Assembly: GCF_001552555.1 (NCBI RefSeq)
Contig: NZ_BCRK01000024.1
Span: forward strand, 1 to 48,279
Reading direction: 5' to 3'
Source: Nocardiopsis trehalosi NBRC 14201
Lineage (GTDB): Bacteria; Actinomycetota; Actinomycetes; Streptosporangiales; Streptosporangiaceae
Length of the DNA: 48,279 nucleotides
Shown here: piece after piece, positions 8,655 to 16,001 of the stretch
Layout: every line of letters begins with the position of its first letter
Numbering within the stretch: position 1 is the first letter of the stretch
Translations under genes and position numbers: made by a program
Notes under the pieces: model-generated
Told to the model about the DNA's origin: nothing
Seen by the model: only the letters and a program-made list of their open reading frames with translations
The model's database searches: none

Positions 8655-8668
8655 CCGCTCCCGCTTCC

Positions 8669-8699
8669 GCGCCCCCGCCCGCGTTCCGGGCGGGGGCGC
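8669..8699. terminator. bidirectional hairpin terminator
   Basis: A 13-bp perfect stem GCGCCCCCGCCCG with a 5-base loop lies between the convergent MFS and winged-helix genes. Confidence 0.7.
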
Positions 8700-8717
8700 C
8701 GCCGTGTGCGGCGCGGG

Positions 8718-9029
8718 TCAGTCGGCCTGGCCGACGATGGCGCGCAGGGCGGCGACGTGCCCGCGGTAGGCGGCGCGGCCTTCGGGGGTCAGCCGGAGCC
8801 ACACCCGCTGCCGGGTGTCGCGGACCGCCTTGCGCTGGGTGACGTATCCGGCGTCCATGAGGACCGCGACGTGCTTGCTGAGGACCGAGGCGCTGACGTC
8901 GGCGTGGCGCTGCACGGCACCGAACTCGGCCTCCACGACGGCGTCGAGGAAGGCGCAGACGACGAGCCGCTTGGGTGCGTGGATCACTGCGTCGAACCCG
9001 TCGGCGGGTTCGGCCGCGGCCCGGGTCAC
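8718..9029 (-). CDS. winged-helix transcriptional regulator (MarR/ArsR-like)
   Basis: The 103-aa protein is a single winged helix: FDAVIHAPKRLVVCAFL, then a recognition region with SASVLSKHVAVLMDAGYV and a wing with RQRVWLRLTPEGRAAYRGHV. It matches the short stand-alone winged-helix (transcriptional regulator, HTH_34-type) group that is usually paired with a membrane protein. The GTG start at 9029 overlaps the TGA of the upstream gene (GTGA at 9026-9029), showing translational coupling. It may repress the pair through the TTTCCA repeats at 9459-9516. Confidence 0.82.
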   Translation of the reverse strand: MTRAAAEPADGFDAVIHAPKRLVVCAFLDAVVEAEFGAVQRHADVSASVLSKHVAVLMDAGYVTQRKAVRDTRQRVWLRLTPEGRAAYRGHVAALRAIVGQAD

Positions 9030-9466
9030 GCCCGCCCCCGCCGGACCAGGCGGGGCAGGAGCAGCCAGCCGGCCATGACCAGGACGCTGACGGCCGCGAC
9101 CACCCACCACACGCCGGGCAGGCCCAGGCGGTCGTCGATGATGAAGCCGGCGACGACCAGGCCGCCGAGGACGCAGGTGACCGCGATGTCGCGGACGCCC
9201 ATGCGGGTCTGGAAGCCCTGGCGGCGGACCTGCCGGGACGCCAGCCCCCCGCAGAACGCGGCGAGCAGCACGCACACGACGGCGCCCCACAGGCCGGGCA
9301 GCAGGTTGGACAGGGCGACGGCGGCGACGACGCCGCTGAGGACGGCGACGTACCAGACGGGGGTGGACCGCTCGACGAGGCCGCGGCGGGCCTCGTCGAC
9401 GCTGGCCAGGGCGGCGGCGGCCTCTTCGGGGGTGGGGGGGACGGGGCGCTGCTCGTTGGTTTCCAT
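9026..9466 (-). CDS. four-helix membrane protein coupled to the winged-helix regulator
   Basis: The 146-aa protein has a soluble N-terminus (about 40 residues) and four hydrophobic segments, starting with YVAVLSGVVAAVALSNLLPG and ending LVMAGWLLLPRL followed by a basic RRGRA tail. It is first in a two-gene operon with the winged-helix regulator. Such pairs are common in actinomycetes; the membrane partner has no known activity. The ATG at 9466 lies within a palindrome and has no good SD. Confidence 0.75.
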   Translation of the reverse strand: METNEQRPVPPTPEEAAAALASVDEARRGLVERSTPVWYVAVLSGVVAAVALSNLLPGLWGAVVCVLLAAFCGGLASRQVRRQGFQTRMGVRDIAVTCVLGGLVVAGFIIDDRLGLPGVWWVVAAVSVLVMAGWLLLPRLVRRGRA

Positions 9467-9516
9467 GATGGAAAGTCAAGCACTGAGTTTCCATGGTGTC
9501 AACACACGGGTTTCCA
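9459..9516 (-). promoter_or_regulatory. promoter with repeated GTTTCCA operator sites
   Basis: GTTTCCA occurs three times (9459, 9487, 9510), and the first forms the palindrome TTTCCAT-G-ATGGAAA (9460-9474) over the start codon. On the minus strand TTGACA (9502-9497) with a 17-bp spacer to TTGACT (9479-9474) is a plausible promoter, so a bound regulator would cover the spacer and start region. Confidence 0.5.
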
Positions 9517-9939
9517 CACCGGCAAGACACCGCGTGACCCCGGCCGCGCCGCGTCCGCCCGCCCGCTCCGCCCGCAGCGGCGCGCGGGCGGCCCCGCCCG
9601 ACGGTCGGACGGCATTCCGGAAAACGGCAATACATAACGCCGAGAATGGTCGCGGTTGCGCCAACGAAGCCCACGGAAGGGAAAACCGGCCGCGCCCCGC
9701 GTGACCCCCGATTGTCCCCCATTGACCCGGACCCGGACCCCCGGAAAACCGCATCGCCAGCGGGAACACCCACGCCGCAGCCGTTCCCGCCACCCCGCCC
9801 GCGACCCGTCCCGGAAAATGCCGTCTGGTCGTCGCCAAGAATTGCCCTATAAACCCGGAAACGCTTGTGCCGACCCCCAGCCCTGACACATTCTTGTCGA
9901 GGAAGTTCCCGTTCCCGAAACCCACCAGGGGTGATCACT
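9517..9939. other. intergenic region with no supported gene
   Basis: About 420 bases between the divergent membrane-protein operon and the peptide operon. Open frames here are low-complexity shadows. It has locally raised A+T and a possible -10 TATAAA at 9848-9853 without a convincing -35, so it probably carries the promoter of the operon beginning at 9940. Confidence 0.4.
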
Positions 9940-10170
9940 ATGGCCATGACTCTGACGACCGACGTGAGCGTCGACGACCGCGTGGCGGTCCACGACCTCA
10001 TCTCCACGGGCGAGATCCGCGACATGCCGCAGTTCGCCGCGCCCCACGGCCTGGCGCTGCTGCTCCTCGCGGCCGCCGCCCTGCTGTCCACCGACCCCGA
10101 CGGCGGCGAGCCCGTCGAGGACACCGACGACGGCGTCGTGCAGAACCTGGCCGTCGCCCGCGCCTTCTGA
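9940..10170 (+). CDS. small peptide of unknown function heading an operon, 76 aa
   Basis: The ATG at 9940 has AGGGGTG 7 bases upstream. The peptide has an acidic, leader-like N-terminal half (TDVSVDDRVAVHDLISTGEI), a central hydrophobic stretch HGLALLLLAAAALLST and an acidic end DGGEPVEDTDDGVVQNLAVARAF. It has no cysteine and only a few Ser/Thr. It could be a small membrane peptide or a modified-peptide precursor; there is no recognised modifying enzyme next to it, so this is speculation. The next gene starts 15 bases downstream. Confidence 0.6.
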   Translation: MAMTLTTDVSVDDRVAVHDLISTGEIRDMPQFAAPHGLALLLLAAAALLSTDPDGGEPVEDTDDGVVQNLAVARAF

Positions 10171-10185
10171 CGGAGCACCGCCACC

Positions 10186-10920
10186 ATGCTGACCTCATCG
10201 CCGCGGGCCCGGTTCGAGGCCGCCACCGATGTTCTGGCGGCCGACCTGGCCCGAGCACTGACGGAGACCGGACGCCCGTTCTCGCTGGAACGGCACGTCG
10301 TCGCCATCGACGACTCCGGCAGCGGCCTCGGGGCCGTCCGCGTCCTGGGAGCGGACGTCCTGACCCCGTTCCTGCTGACCGGCCGGTCTCCCGACGACGA
10401 TGACGTCGCGGTGGTCCGGGCGGCGGTGCGGGCGTTCCCCGCACCGCCGTCCGCGCCCGCCGTCGACCCCGTCTGGTCGGCCCGCGACTGGGCGCTGAGC
10501 CGCGCCCTGGTCCGCTGCGGCGCCGATCCCACCGGCTGGGAGGGGCTCACGCCCGATCCCGCCGACCCCGGCCCCGAAGCGGCCCCCGACCCCGACGGCC
10601 GCGGCGCCGCGCCCTGGCCCGGCTGCTCGGTCGCCCTCGCCCGCCTCGCGTCGCTGGCCCTGCCCGGCCTCGACGGCCCCACCCGCACCACCGCCCGCAC
10701 CCGGCGCGACGACGCCGCGCGCGGCATGGCCCGCTCGCTGCTGCGCCGCGACCACCTCACGGCGGCCCGGCTCGCCCGCTGGCTGGCCCTGGACGACTCC
10801 GCGGCCCCCGAGCCGCTGCTGGAGTCGGCGGTCGCCCACCTCGAACTCCTCGGCGTCGGCGAACCCCGCACGGCGCTGGAACTGTCGATCACCCGCCGCA
10901 TCATGGAACCGGAGCGCTGA
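10186..10920 (+). CDS. 244-aa protein of unknown function
   Basis: I do not recognise this family. The N-terminal part (residues 1-70) is helical then beta (RHVVAIDDSGSGLGAVRVLG). A Pro/Asp/Ala-rich linker (about 120-145) leads to an Arg/Ala-rich helical C-terminus with DAARGMARSLLRRDHLTAARLARWLALDD. No signal peptide or membrane segment. Its stop overlaps the next start by one base (TGATG at 10918-10922), so it is translated together with the DUF6895-like protein and probably works with it. Confidence 0.75.
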   Translation: MLTSSPRARFEAATDVLAADLARALTETGRPFSLERHVVAIDDSGSGLGAVRVLGADVLTPFLLTGRSPDDDDVAVVRAAVRAFPAPPSAPAVDPVWSARDWALSRALVRCGADPTGWEGLTPDPADPGPEAAPDPDGRGAAPWPGCSVALARLASLALPGLDGPTRTTARTRRDDAARGMARSLLRRDHLTAARLARWLALDDSAAPEPLLESAVAHLELLGVGEPRTALELSITRRIMEPER

Positions 10921-11849
10921 TGGACGCCGCCACCATCTCGCTGGCCCACCAGGTCAGCGACAACGCCCTCGACTGGATCGGCAGCGTCCGGTCGTTCTTC
11001 GCGCTCGACCACGACGTGCCGCCGTGGCAGATCGACGGCGACGGGCTCAAGTCCCTCAGCGAACTCGCGCTCGCCGTCGGGCTCATCCGCCGCGAGGCCG
11101 TCACCGGACCGCGCGGCTCCGACACCGCCGACGCCCTCGCCGAGTTCGCCTGGCGCGAGTTCCACGAGGGCGACCTGCTCTACACGCTCCAGCGCCACAC
11201 CCCGGCGGCCACGCACCCGTTGGAGATCTACTCGTTCTTCGCGGCCGGCGGCCACCGCCACCCCGACCTGGAGGAGCTGGTCGCCCACCTCGGCGCCACC
11301 CGCGCCTGGCGGGTCCCCGAGCAGGTGCCCAACCGGCGGCTCGCCGTGTGGGCCGCCACCCGCCGCGTCGGGCTGCCCGAGAACGACGACCCCCGCGCGC
11401 TGACCGCGCTCACCTGGCTCGGCGGGCGGCCCGAGCCGTGGATGCTCGACGCCAACAACGCCTACGGGGTCACGCACACCGTCTTCCACCTCACCGACTG
11501 GGGCGCCGAACCCGAGCGCATCCCCCAGGAGCTGGAGGACTACCTGCGGAAGTGGCTGCCCGTATGGGTCGACGTGTTCGACGAGACCCGGTTCTGGGAC
11601 CTGCTCGCCGAACTCCTCATCGTCGGGGTGTGCCTGCGCCGCCCGATGTTCTTCCCCGAGGTGTGGGAGCACCTGGCCGAGGCCCAGCAGGCCGACGGCA
11701 TGGTGCCCAACGGGGTCACCCGGCCGCACGAGGAGCCCGAGCGCGCCTTCGCCAACCACCACCACCCGACCCTGGTGGCGGTCATCGCCGCGACCCTCAC
11801 CGTGTCGCGCGCGCTCAGCCCCGCTCCGGCCGCGCCGGAACCGGTGTGA
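10920..11849 (+). CDS. DUF6895-like all-helical protein
   Basis: The 309-aa protein resembles the actinobacterial DUF6895 family in the pattern LDANNAYGVTHTVFHLTDWG (about residue 175) followed by LRKWLPVWVDVFDETRFWDLLAELL. It is rich in Trp, His and Leu and looks like a helical-repeat (alpha/alpha toroid-like) protein without signal peptide. His triplets (FANHHHPT) and the conserved acidic/aromatic positions could form an active site. Function is unknown. The start overlaps the upstream stop and the stop overlaps the next start (GTGTGA at 11844-11849), so three genes form one translational unit. Confidence 0.75.
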   Translation: MDAATISLAHQVSDNALDWIGSVRSFFALDHDVPPWQIDGDGLKSLSELALAVGLIRREAVTGPRGSDTADALAEFAWREFHEGDLLYTLQRHTPAATHPLEIYSFFAAGGHRHPDLEELVAHLGATRAWRVPEQVPNRRLAVWAATRRVGLPENDDPRALTALTWLGGRPEPWMLDANNAYGVTHTVFHLTDWGAEPERIPQELEDYLRKWLPVWVDVFDETRFWDLLAELLIVGVCLRRPMFFPEVWEHLAEAQQADGMVPNGVTRPHEEPERAFANHHHPTLVAVIAATLTVSRALSPAPAAPEPV

Positions 11850-12922
11850 CCGCCGCACCCGACGCGGGCCGGATGTCGGCGCTGCTCGACACCCACCTGC
11901 GTCCGCTCGTCGCCGACTCCGGCGTGCCGGGCGCCGCCGCCGCGGTCGTCCGCGGCGGCGACGCCGCCGTGCTGGCCGTCGGCCGCCGGCGGCGCGGCCG
12001 GCCCGAACCCGTCGACCCGCACACCCCGTTCGCCACCGGGTCGGTCACCAAGACCTTCACCGCCCTGCTGCTGGCCGAGGCCGCGGCGCGCGGCGAGGTC
12101 GGCCGGACCGACCCCTACCGCGACCACCTTCCGCCGTCCGCCCGGCCCCCGGCCGGCGTGGACGCGCCCACGCTGGACGACCTCGCCACGCACACGGCCG
12201 GGCTGCCGCGCGTCCCGCCCAACCTGTTCCCGCGCGCCGCCGCGCACTGGCTGTCCGACCCCTACGGCGGGTACGGACGCGACCGGCTGCTCCGCGCCGC
12301 CGCCCGCGCGCGGCCCCGCCGCGACCGCGCCGTGCCCCGTTACTCCACGTTCGGGGTGGGGCTGCTCGGCCAGCTCCTCGCCGACACCGCCGGCACCGAC
12401 TACCCGGTCCTGCTCGCCGAACGGGTCCTGCGCCCGCTGGGCATGGCCGACAGCGGCGCGGCGCCCGGGGCGGGCGACGCGCCGGAGGCCGCGTGCGGGC
12501 ACCGGCGGGGCCGCCCGGTGGCGCCGTGGCGGTTCGACGCCCTGGCCGGGGCGGGCGCCGTGTGGACCAGCGCCGCCGACATGCTCGCCTACCTGCGCGC
12601 CCACATCGACCCGGCGGGGGCCTCGCCGCCGCCGCTGGCCGACGCGCTGGCCGCCGTCGCCGAACCGCTCCGGCCGGCGGGCGGCCGGGCCGGCGCCAAG
12701 GGCACGTCGCTCGCGCTGGTGTGGAACCACCGCGTGGTGCGCGGCGAGACCCTGCTCTGGCACACCGGCGGCACCGGCGGGTTCACCGTCTACGCCGCGT
12801 TCAGCCCCACCGCGCGGGCGGGCGCCGCCATCCTCGGCAACGCCACCCCGACCCACCGCCAGCCGGTGGTCAACGCGGGGCGGCGGCTGTTCACGGCGGC
12901 CGTGTACGGCGACGACCGGTGA
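11846..12922 (+). CDS. serine hydrolase, beta-lactamase/D,D-peptidase fold, no signal peptide
   Basis: The 358-aa protein carries SVTKTFTALLLAEA (S-x-x-K, about residue 63), YSTFGVG in place of Y-x-N (about 168) and HTGGTGGFT (HTG, about 307). Unlike the serine hydrolase at 3151 it has no signal peptide, so it acts in the cytoplasm, which argues for a biosynthetic esterase/amidase/transacylase role on a small molecule or peptide. GTG at 11846 overlaps the upstream stop. The Thr in place of Asn in the second motif is common in esterase members. Confidence 0.85.
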   Translation: MTAAPDAGRMSALLDTHLRPLVADSGVPGAAAAVVRGGDAAVLAVGRRRRGRPEPVDPHTPFATGSVTKTFTALLLAEAAARGEVGRTDPYRDHLPPSARPPAGVDAPTLDDLATHTAGLPRVPPNLFPRAAAHWLSDPYGGYGRDRLLRAAARARPRRDRAVPRYSTFGVGLLGQLLADTAGTDYPVLLAERVLRPLGMADSGAAPGAGDAPEAACGHRRGRPVAPWRFDALAGAGAVWTSAADMLAYLRAHIDPAGASPPPLADALAAVAEPLRPAGGRAGAKGTSLALVWNHRVVRGETLLWHTGGTGGFTVYAAFSPTARAGAAILGNATPTHRQPVVNAGRRLFTAAVYGDDR

Positions 12923-12949
12923 ACCCCGCCCCGCCGCAGCGGGGTTCAC
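12919..12949 (+). terminator. hairpin overlapping the serine hydrolase stop codon
   Basis: GTGAACCCCGC pairs with GCGGGGTTCAC across a 9-base loop; the stem includes the TGA of the serine hydrolase gene. It probably ends the peptide operon or attenuates transcription into the metallo-hydrolase gene. Confidence 0.6.
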
Positions 12950-12983
12950 CGCCGCTGCCGCCGGGTAGCCGCCACCCGGTACC

Positions 12984-13008
12984 GGGCCGCGCCGCAGCGG
13001 CGCGGCCC
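12984..13008 (+). terminator. second hairpin before the metallo-hydrolase gene
   Basis: Ten-bp stem GGGCCGCGCC with loop GCAGC. With the hairpin at 12919 it suggests that the gene at 13035 is expressed at a different level from, or separately from, the operon upstream. Confidence 0.5.
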
Positions 13009-13034
13009 CCGGCCACCGCGCGGAAGGCGACCCC

Positions 13035-13847
13035 ATGGCGCAGCCCCACCACGACCCGCTCCGGCGGTCCGTCCGCTTCATCGGCAACGCGACCGTGATC
13101 CTGCGCTGGGACGACCTCACGGTCCTCACCGACCCCAACTTCCTGCACCGCGGCCAGTTCGCCTACCTCGGCAAAGGGCTGGTGTCGCGGCGGCGCACCG
13201 ACCCGGCGCTGCGGGTCGACGGGCTGCCCCGTCTCGACGCGGTCCTCCTGTCCCACCTGCACGGCGACCACTTCGACCGGGTGGCCCGGCGCGGCCTGGA
13301 CCACGGGCTGCCCGTCGTCACCACGCCGCAGGCCGCGCGGCGGCTGCGCCGGCACGGGTTCGGCGAGTCGGTCGGCCTCGATGTGTGGGGCGACTGGGGG
13401 CTGGCGGCCGGGTCCACCTGGATGCGGGTGCACGCGGTCCCCGGCCGGCACGGGCCGCGGCCGTTCCACCGGCTGCTGCCGCCCGTGATGGGCAGCGTCG
13501 TGGAGTTCGGGCCGACCGGCGGCGGCGCCGAGATCCGGATCTACGTCACCGGCGACACCGTCATGTTCGACGGCGTCCACGAGATCCCGCGCCGCCACCC
13601 CGGCATCGACCTCACCCTGGTCCACCTCGGCGGCACCACCCTGCCGGGCGGGGTCATGGTCACCATGGACGACCGCCAAGGCGTCGAGCTGGTGGAGGCC
13701 GTCGACCCGCGCACCGTCTCACCGATCCACTACGACGACTACGGGGTGTTCAGGTCCCCCTTGAGCGCGTTCACCGCGCGGCTGCGCCGCCACGGGCTCG
13801 GCGGCCGGCTCCGGCTGCTGGAGAAGGGCACCGCGATCCCGCTGTAG
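13035..13847 (+). CDS. metallo-beta-lactamase-fold hydrolase (UlaG/NAPE-PLD-like)
   Basis: The 270-aa protein has the MBL metal motif LLSHLHGDHFD (H-x-H-x-D-H) near residue 75, a further His in VPGRHG (about 139), Asp in YVTGDTVMF (about 178) and a final His in ISPIHYDDYG-like VSPIHYDDYG (about 235). An N-terminal RFIGNATVILRWDDLTVLTDPN is the start of the UlaG/NAPE-PLD group that cleaves phosphodiesters or lactones. No signal peptide. It follows the DUF6895-like operon after two hairpins; a functional link is possible but unproven. Confidence 0.85.
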   Translation: MAQPHHDPLRRSVRFIGNATVILRWDDLTVLTDPNFLHRGQFAYLGKGLVSRRRTDPALRVDGLPRLDAVLLSHLHGDHFDRVARRGLDHGLPVVTTPQAARRLRRHGFGESVGLDVWGDWGLAAGSTWMRVHAVPGRHGPRPFHRLLPPVMGSVVEFGPTGGGAEIRIYVTGDTVMFDGVHEIPRRHPGIDLTLVHLGGTTLPGGVMVTMDDRQGVELVEAVDPRTVSPIHYDDYGVFRSPLSAFTARLRRHGLGGRLRLLEKGTAIPL

Positions 13848-13879
13848 CCGGACCCGGCGGCGGCACCCGGTCGGCGGCG

Positions 13880-14245
13880 TCACTCGGCCGGGAGGCCGCG
13901 CAGGCTCGCCGCGCACACCGCCGCCCATCCGCCGGCCATCGCGGCGACCGCCGCCCGGTGGCGGCGCCGGGGCAGGCCCAGGCCGAACACCACGGCGTCG
14001 CCGAGGTCGGCCGCGACCCGGGCGGAGACGGCCACCCGCATCGCCCGGGGGCTGGGGGCGCACAGCATCGCCGCGCCCAGCGCCATGTCGCGCACCCCCA
14101 TGGCGTACATGAGCAGCCGCACGTCGCGCGGGAGCCGGCCGTCGCGGTCGAGCATCCCGCTCGGTCCGGCCATCAGCGGCGGGTGCGCCATGATCGCGGC
14201 GCTGAAGGCGATGGTGGTGGCGCCCAGCAGGCGGGGCAGCAGCAT
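13880..14245 (-). CDS. four-helix membrane protein, unidentified
   Basis: The 121-aa protein has about four membrane segments (LGATTIAFSAAIMA, LLMYAMGVRDMALGAAMLCA, VAADLGDAVVFGLG, AAVAAMAGGWAAVCAA). The GVRDMALG and RVAADLGDAVVFGL pattern is seen in small DUF4267-like membrane proteins, but I am not certain. GGAGC lies upstream of the ATG. It lies 85 bases downstream of tspO on the same strand and may be cotranscribed. Confidence 0.65.
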   Translation of the reverse strand: MLLPRLLGATTIAFSAAIMAHPPLMAGPSGMLDRDGRLPRDVRLLMYAMGVRDMALGAAMLCAPSPRAMRVAVSARVAADLGDAVVFGLGLPRRRHRAAVAAMAGGWAAVCAASLRGLPAE

Positions 14246-14330
14246 GTCGGCTCCTTCGGGTCGGCGCCCGGGGCGGGCGGCCGGCCGCCGGACCCCGCGC
14301 GCCGGGCGGCGGCGGGCGTCGCGGCGGTGG

Positions 14331-14831
14331 TCAGTTCGCGGCCACGATGGCGGCGTTCAGGGCGCCCGCGTACGCCGTCCACAGCAGGTACGGCACCAGC
14401 AGCAGCGCGGCCGCCCCGCTGTGCCGCCGGGCGAGCCCGATGAGGACCGCGATCGCGGCGACCAGCAGCAGGATGTCGGCGAGCGCCCACCCGAACAGGC
14501 CCGCGCCGAAGAACAGCGGGGTCCAGGCGGCGTTCAGCACGAGTTGCACCGCGAACACGGCGAAGGCGGCGCGCGCCCGCCGCCACCCCGCGGCGCGCCA
14601 CAGCAGCCACCCGGACACCGCGATCAGCACGTACAGCACCGTCCACGCCGGGCCGAACAGCCACCGCGGGGGCGCCCACGCGGGCAGGTCGAGCCGGGCG
14701 TACACCTCGCCCGCGCCGCCCGCCGCCAGGCCGCCGACGAGGGCGGCCGCGAGCACCGCGAGGGCGAACACGGCGGCGGCGCCCAGAGCGGGCCCCGCTC
14801 CGGGCCGGTGGTGGCGGGTGCGCGTCGCCAT
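14331..14831 (-). CDS. tspO: TspO/MBR family tryptophan-rich sensory protein
   Basis: The 166-aa protein has five membrane helices and the family motifs PAWAPPRWLFGPAWTVLYVL, SGWLLWRAAG and LNAAWTPLFFG. TspO proteins bind porphyrins and heme and act in tetrapyrrole or stress signalling at the membrane. GAGGAG precedes the ATG at 14831; an in-frame upstream GTG gives only low-complexity sequence. The N-terminal tail MATRTRHHRPG is a little longer than usual. Confidence 0.9.
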   Translation of the reverse strand: MATRTRHHRPGAGPALGAAAVFALAVLAAALVGGLAAGGAGEVYARLDLPAWAPPRWLFGPAWTVLYVLIAVSGWLLWRAAGWRRARAAFAVFAVQLVLNAAWTPLFFGAGLFGWALADILLLVAAIAVLIGLARRHSGAAALLLVPYLLWTAYAGALNAAIVAAN

Positions 14832-15080
14832 GGCGGGCTCCTCACCTCGGGTGGCGGTCACCCCACCCCTGCCCGCCCCCGCCGCGCCCATGCGGCCGGG
14901 ACGCCGGACACGCGGAAGGCGCGGCACCGGGGCCACCCCGCCCCGATACCGCGCCGACGGCGGCCGCCACCCGCCGGGACCTTCCCCGATCCGCTGCGGC
15001 GGTGTGCCGGCCGCCGGTACACCCGGCCCCGGGCCGGGCCGTGCCGGGCGGCCCCGCTCGACCACCCGGCACGGGTCACG

Positions 15081-15371
15081 TCAGCCGGTGTAGTTCGGCT
15101 CGTCCGGCAGCGGGCGGGCGGGGGCCGCCACCGGCGGTTGGGCCTGCTCGGGCGGCGCCGCCTCACCGGGGGCATCCTCCTCCGGCGGCACTCCGACGCC
15201 CGGAGGGTCGGACGGCTGCGCGGTGGGCGGGTCGGCCGGGATGGACGGCTGGGGAGCGGGCTGCTCGGCCGCCGGGGGCGCCGGGACGTCGGTCTCGGCG
15301 AACGCGGGGGCCGCGCCGAACAGCGCGGCGGCCGCGACACCGGCGACCAGGAACAGGTTCTTCACTCGCAT
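15081..15371 (-). CDS. secreted Pro-rich peptide ending PNYTG (paralogue A)
   Basis: The 96-aa protein has a clear signal peptide (MRVKNLFLVAGVAAAALFGAA, cleavage after PAFA) and a mature part of about 70 residues rich in Pro, Ala and Glu, without cysteine. It shares its signal region, the start of the mature protein (VPAPPAAEQPAP) and the last residues EPNYTG/PNYTG with the next gene upstream at 15423. GAGAGG precedes the ATG. No enzymatic fold is expected; it may be an unfolded envelope peptide whose C-terminus is recognised. Confidence 0.75.
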   Translation of the reverse strand: MRVKNLFLVAGVAAAALFGAAPAFAETDVPAPPAAEQPAPQPSIPADPPTAQPSDPPGVGVPPEEDAPGEAAPPEQAQPPVAAPARPLPDEPNYTG

Positions 15372-15422
15372 GGGGGACCTCTCGGTGAGGGGGTCGGTCG
15401 TGGACAGGGAGCCGGACGCCGG

Positions 15423-15683
15423 TCAGCCGGTGTAGTTCGGCTCGACCGCCAGCGGGTCGGCCAGGCCGGCCTCCTCCAGGGCCTCCTGTTCGCGGGCGAT
15501 CTCCTCGTCGAGTCGCTCCTGCTCGGCTGCCTCATCGGCGGTGGGCGGGTCGGCCGGAGTTTCCGGGGCGGGCTGCTCGGCCGCCGGGGGCGCCGGGACC
15601 TCGCTCTCGGCGAACGCGGGGGCGGCGCCGAACAGGGCGGCGGCGCTGACGCCGGCCACGAGCAGCAGCTTCTTCAGGTTCAT
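15423..15683 (-). CDS. secreted Pro/Glu-rich peptide ending EPNYTG (paralogue B)
   Basis: The 86-aa protein has the signal MNLKKLLLVAGVSAAALFGAA...FA and the same VPAPPAAEQPAP segment and EPNYTG end as its neighbour at 15081, so the two arose by tandem duplication. Its middle is different: an acidic predicted helix or coiled coil (EAAEQERLDEEIAREQEALEEAG). GAAGGAA precedes the ATG. The conservation only at both ends suggests that the C-terminal hexapeptide matters. Confidence 0.75.
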   Translation of the reverse strand: MNLKKLLLVAGVSAAALFGAAPAFAESEVPAPPAAEQPAPETPADPPTADEAAEQERLDEEIAREQEALEEAGLADPLAVEPNYTG

Positions 15684-16001
15684 GGTGGTTCCTTCGATGG
15701 TCGTTCTTCGGGAGTACGCCCCAACGGCGTTCTCGGGACGGCGGACGCCGCGCCTCGGTGCGGCGCGGATCGGCCGGTGTGGTTCGGGATGGCCCGGTCG
15801 GAACCGCCGGTTCCGCCGGTCCGGGCGGGAGCTCGTGGCCTCGGGGCCGAGGCGGCGGCGGTCGCGGCGGGGGCGACCGGGGGGCGCGGGGGTGAAGGGC
15901 CGCCCGCTGCGGGGCGGCGGTTTGCGGAGGTGCCGGTCCACCGCCCCCGCGGCAGTGGACCGGCACCGCCCGCCCCGGGGAGGGTGGGGCGGGCGCCTGC
16001 G
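15684..16001. other. intergenic region, no supported gene
   Basis: About 320 bases between two leftward genes. I see GC-rich sequence without credible start/SD combinations, except that it should hold the promoter of the peptide gene at 15683 and the transcription end of the L,D-transpeptidase. Confidence 0.4.

Noticed and set aside
9848-9853. TATAAA as a promoter for the peptide operon
   Set aside because: No acceptable -35 at 16-19 bp, so it is recorded only as a weak possibility.
8718-11858. A 1046-aa leftward open frame
   Set aside because: Only its last 103 codons (8718-9029) match a known domain; the rest is Arg/Gly-rich shadow opposite the operon at 9940-11849, whose proteins have overlapping starts and SD sites.
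12891-13679. Leftward open frame rich in Val/Gln/Asp/Arg opposite the MBL hydrolase
   Set aside because: Codon shadow of a protein with a clear HxHxDH motif.
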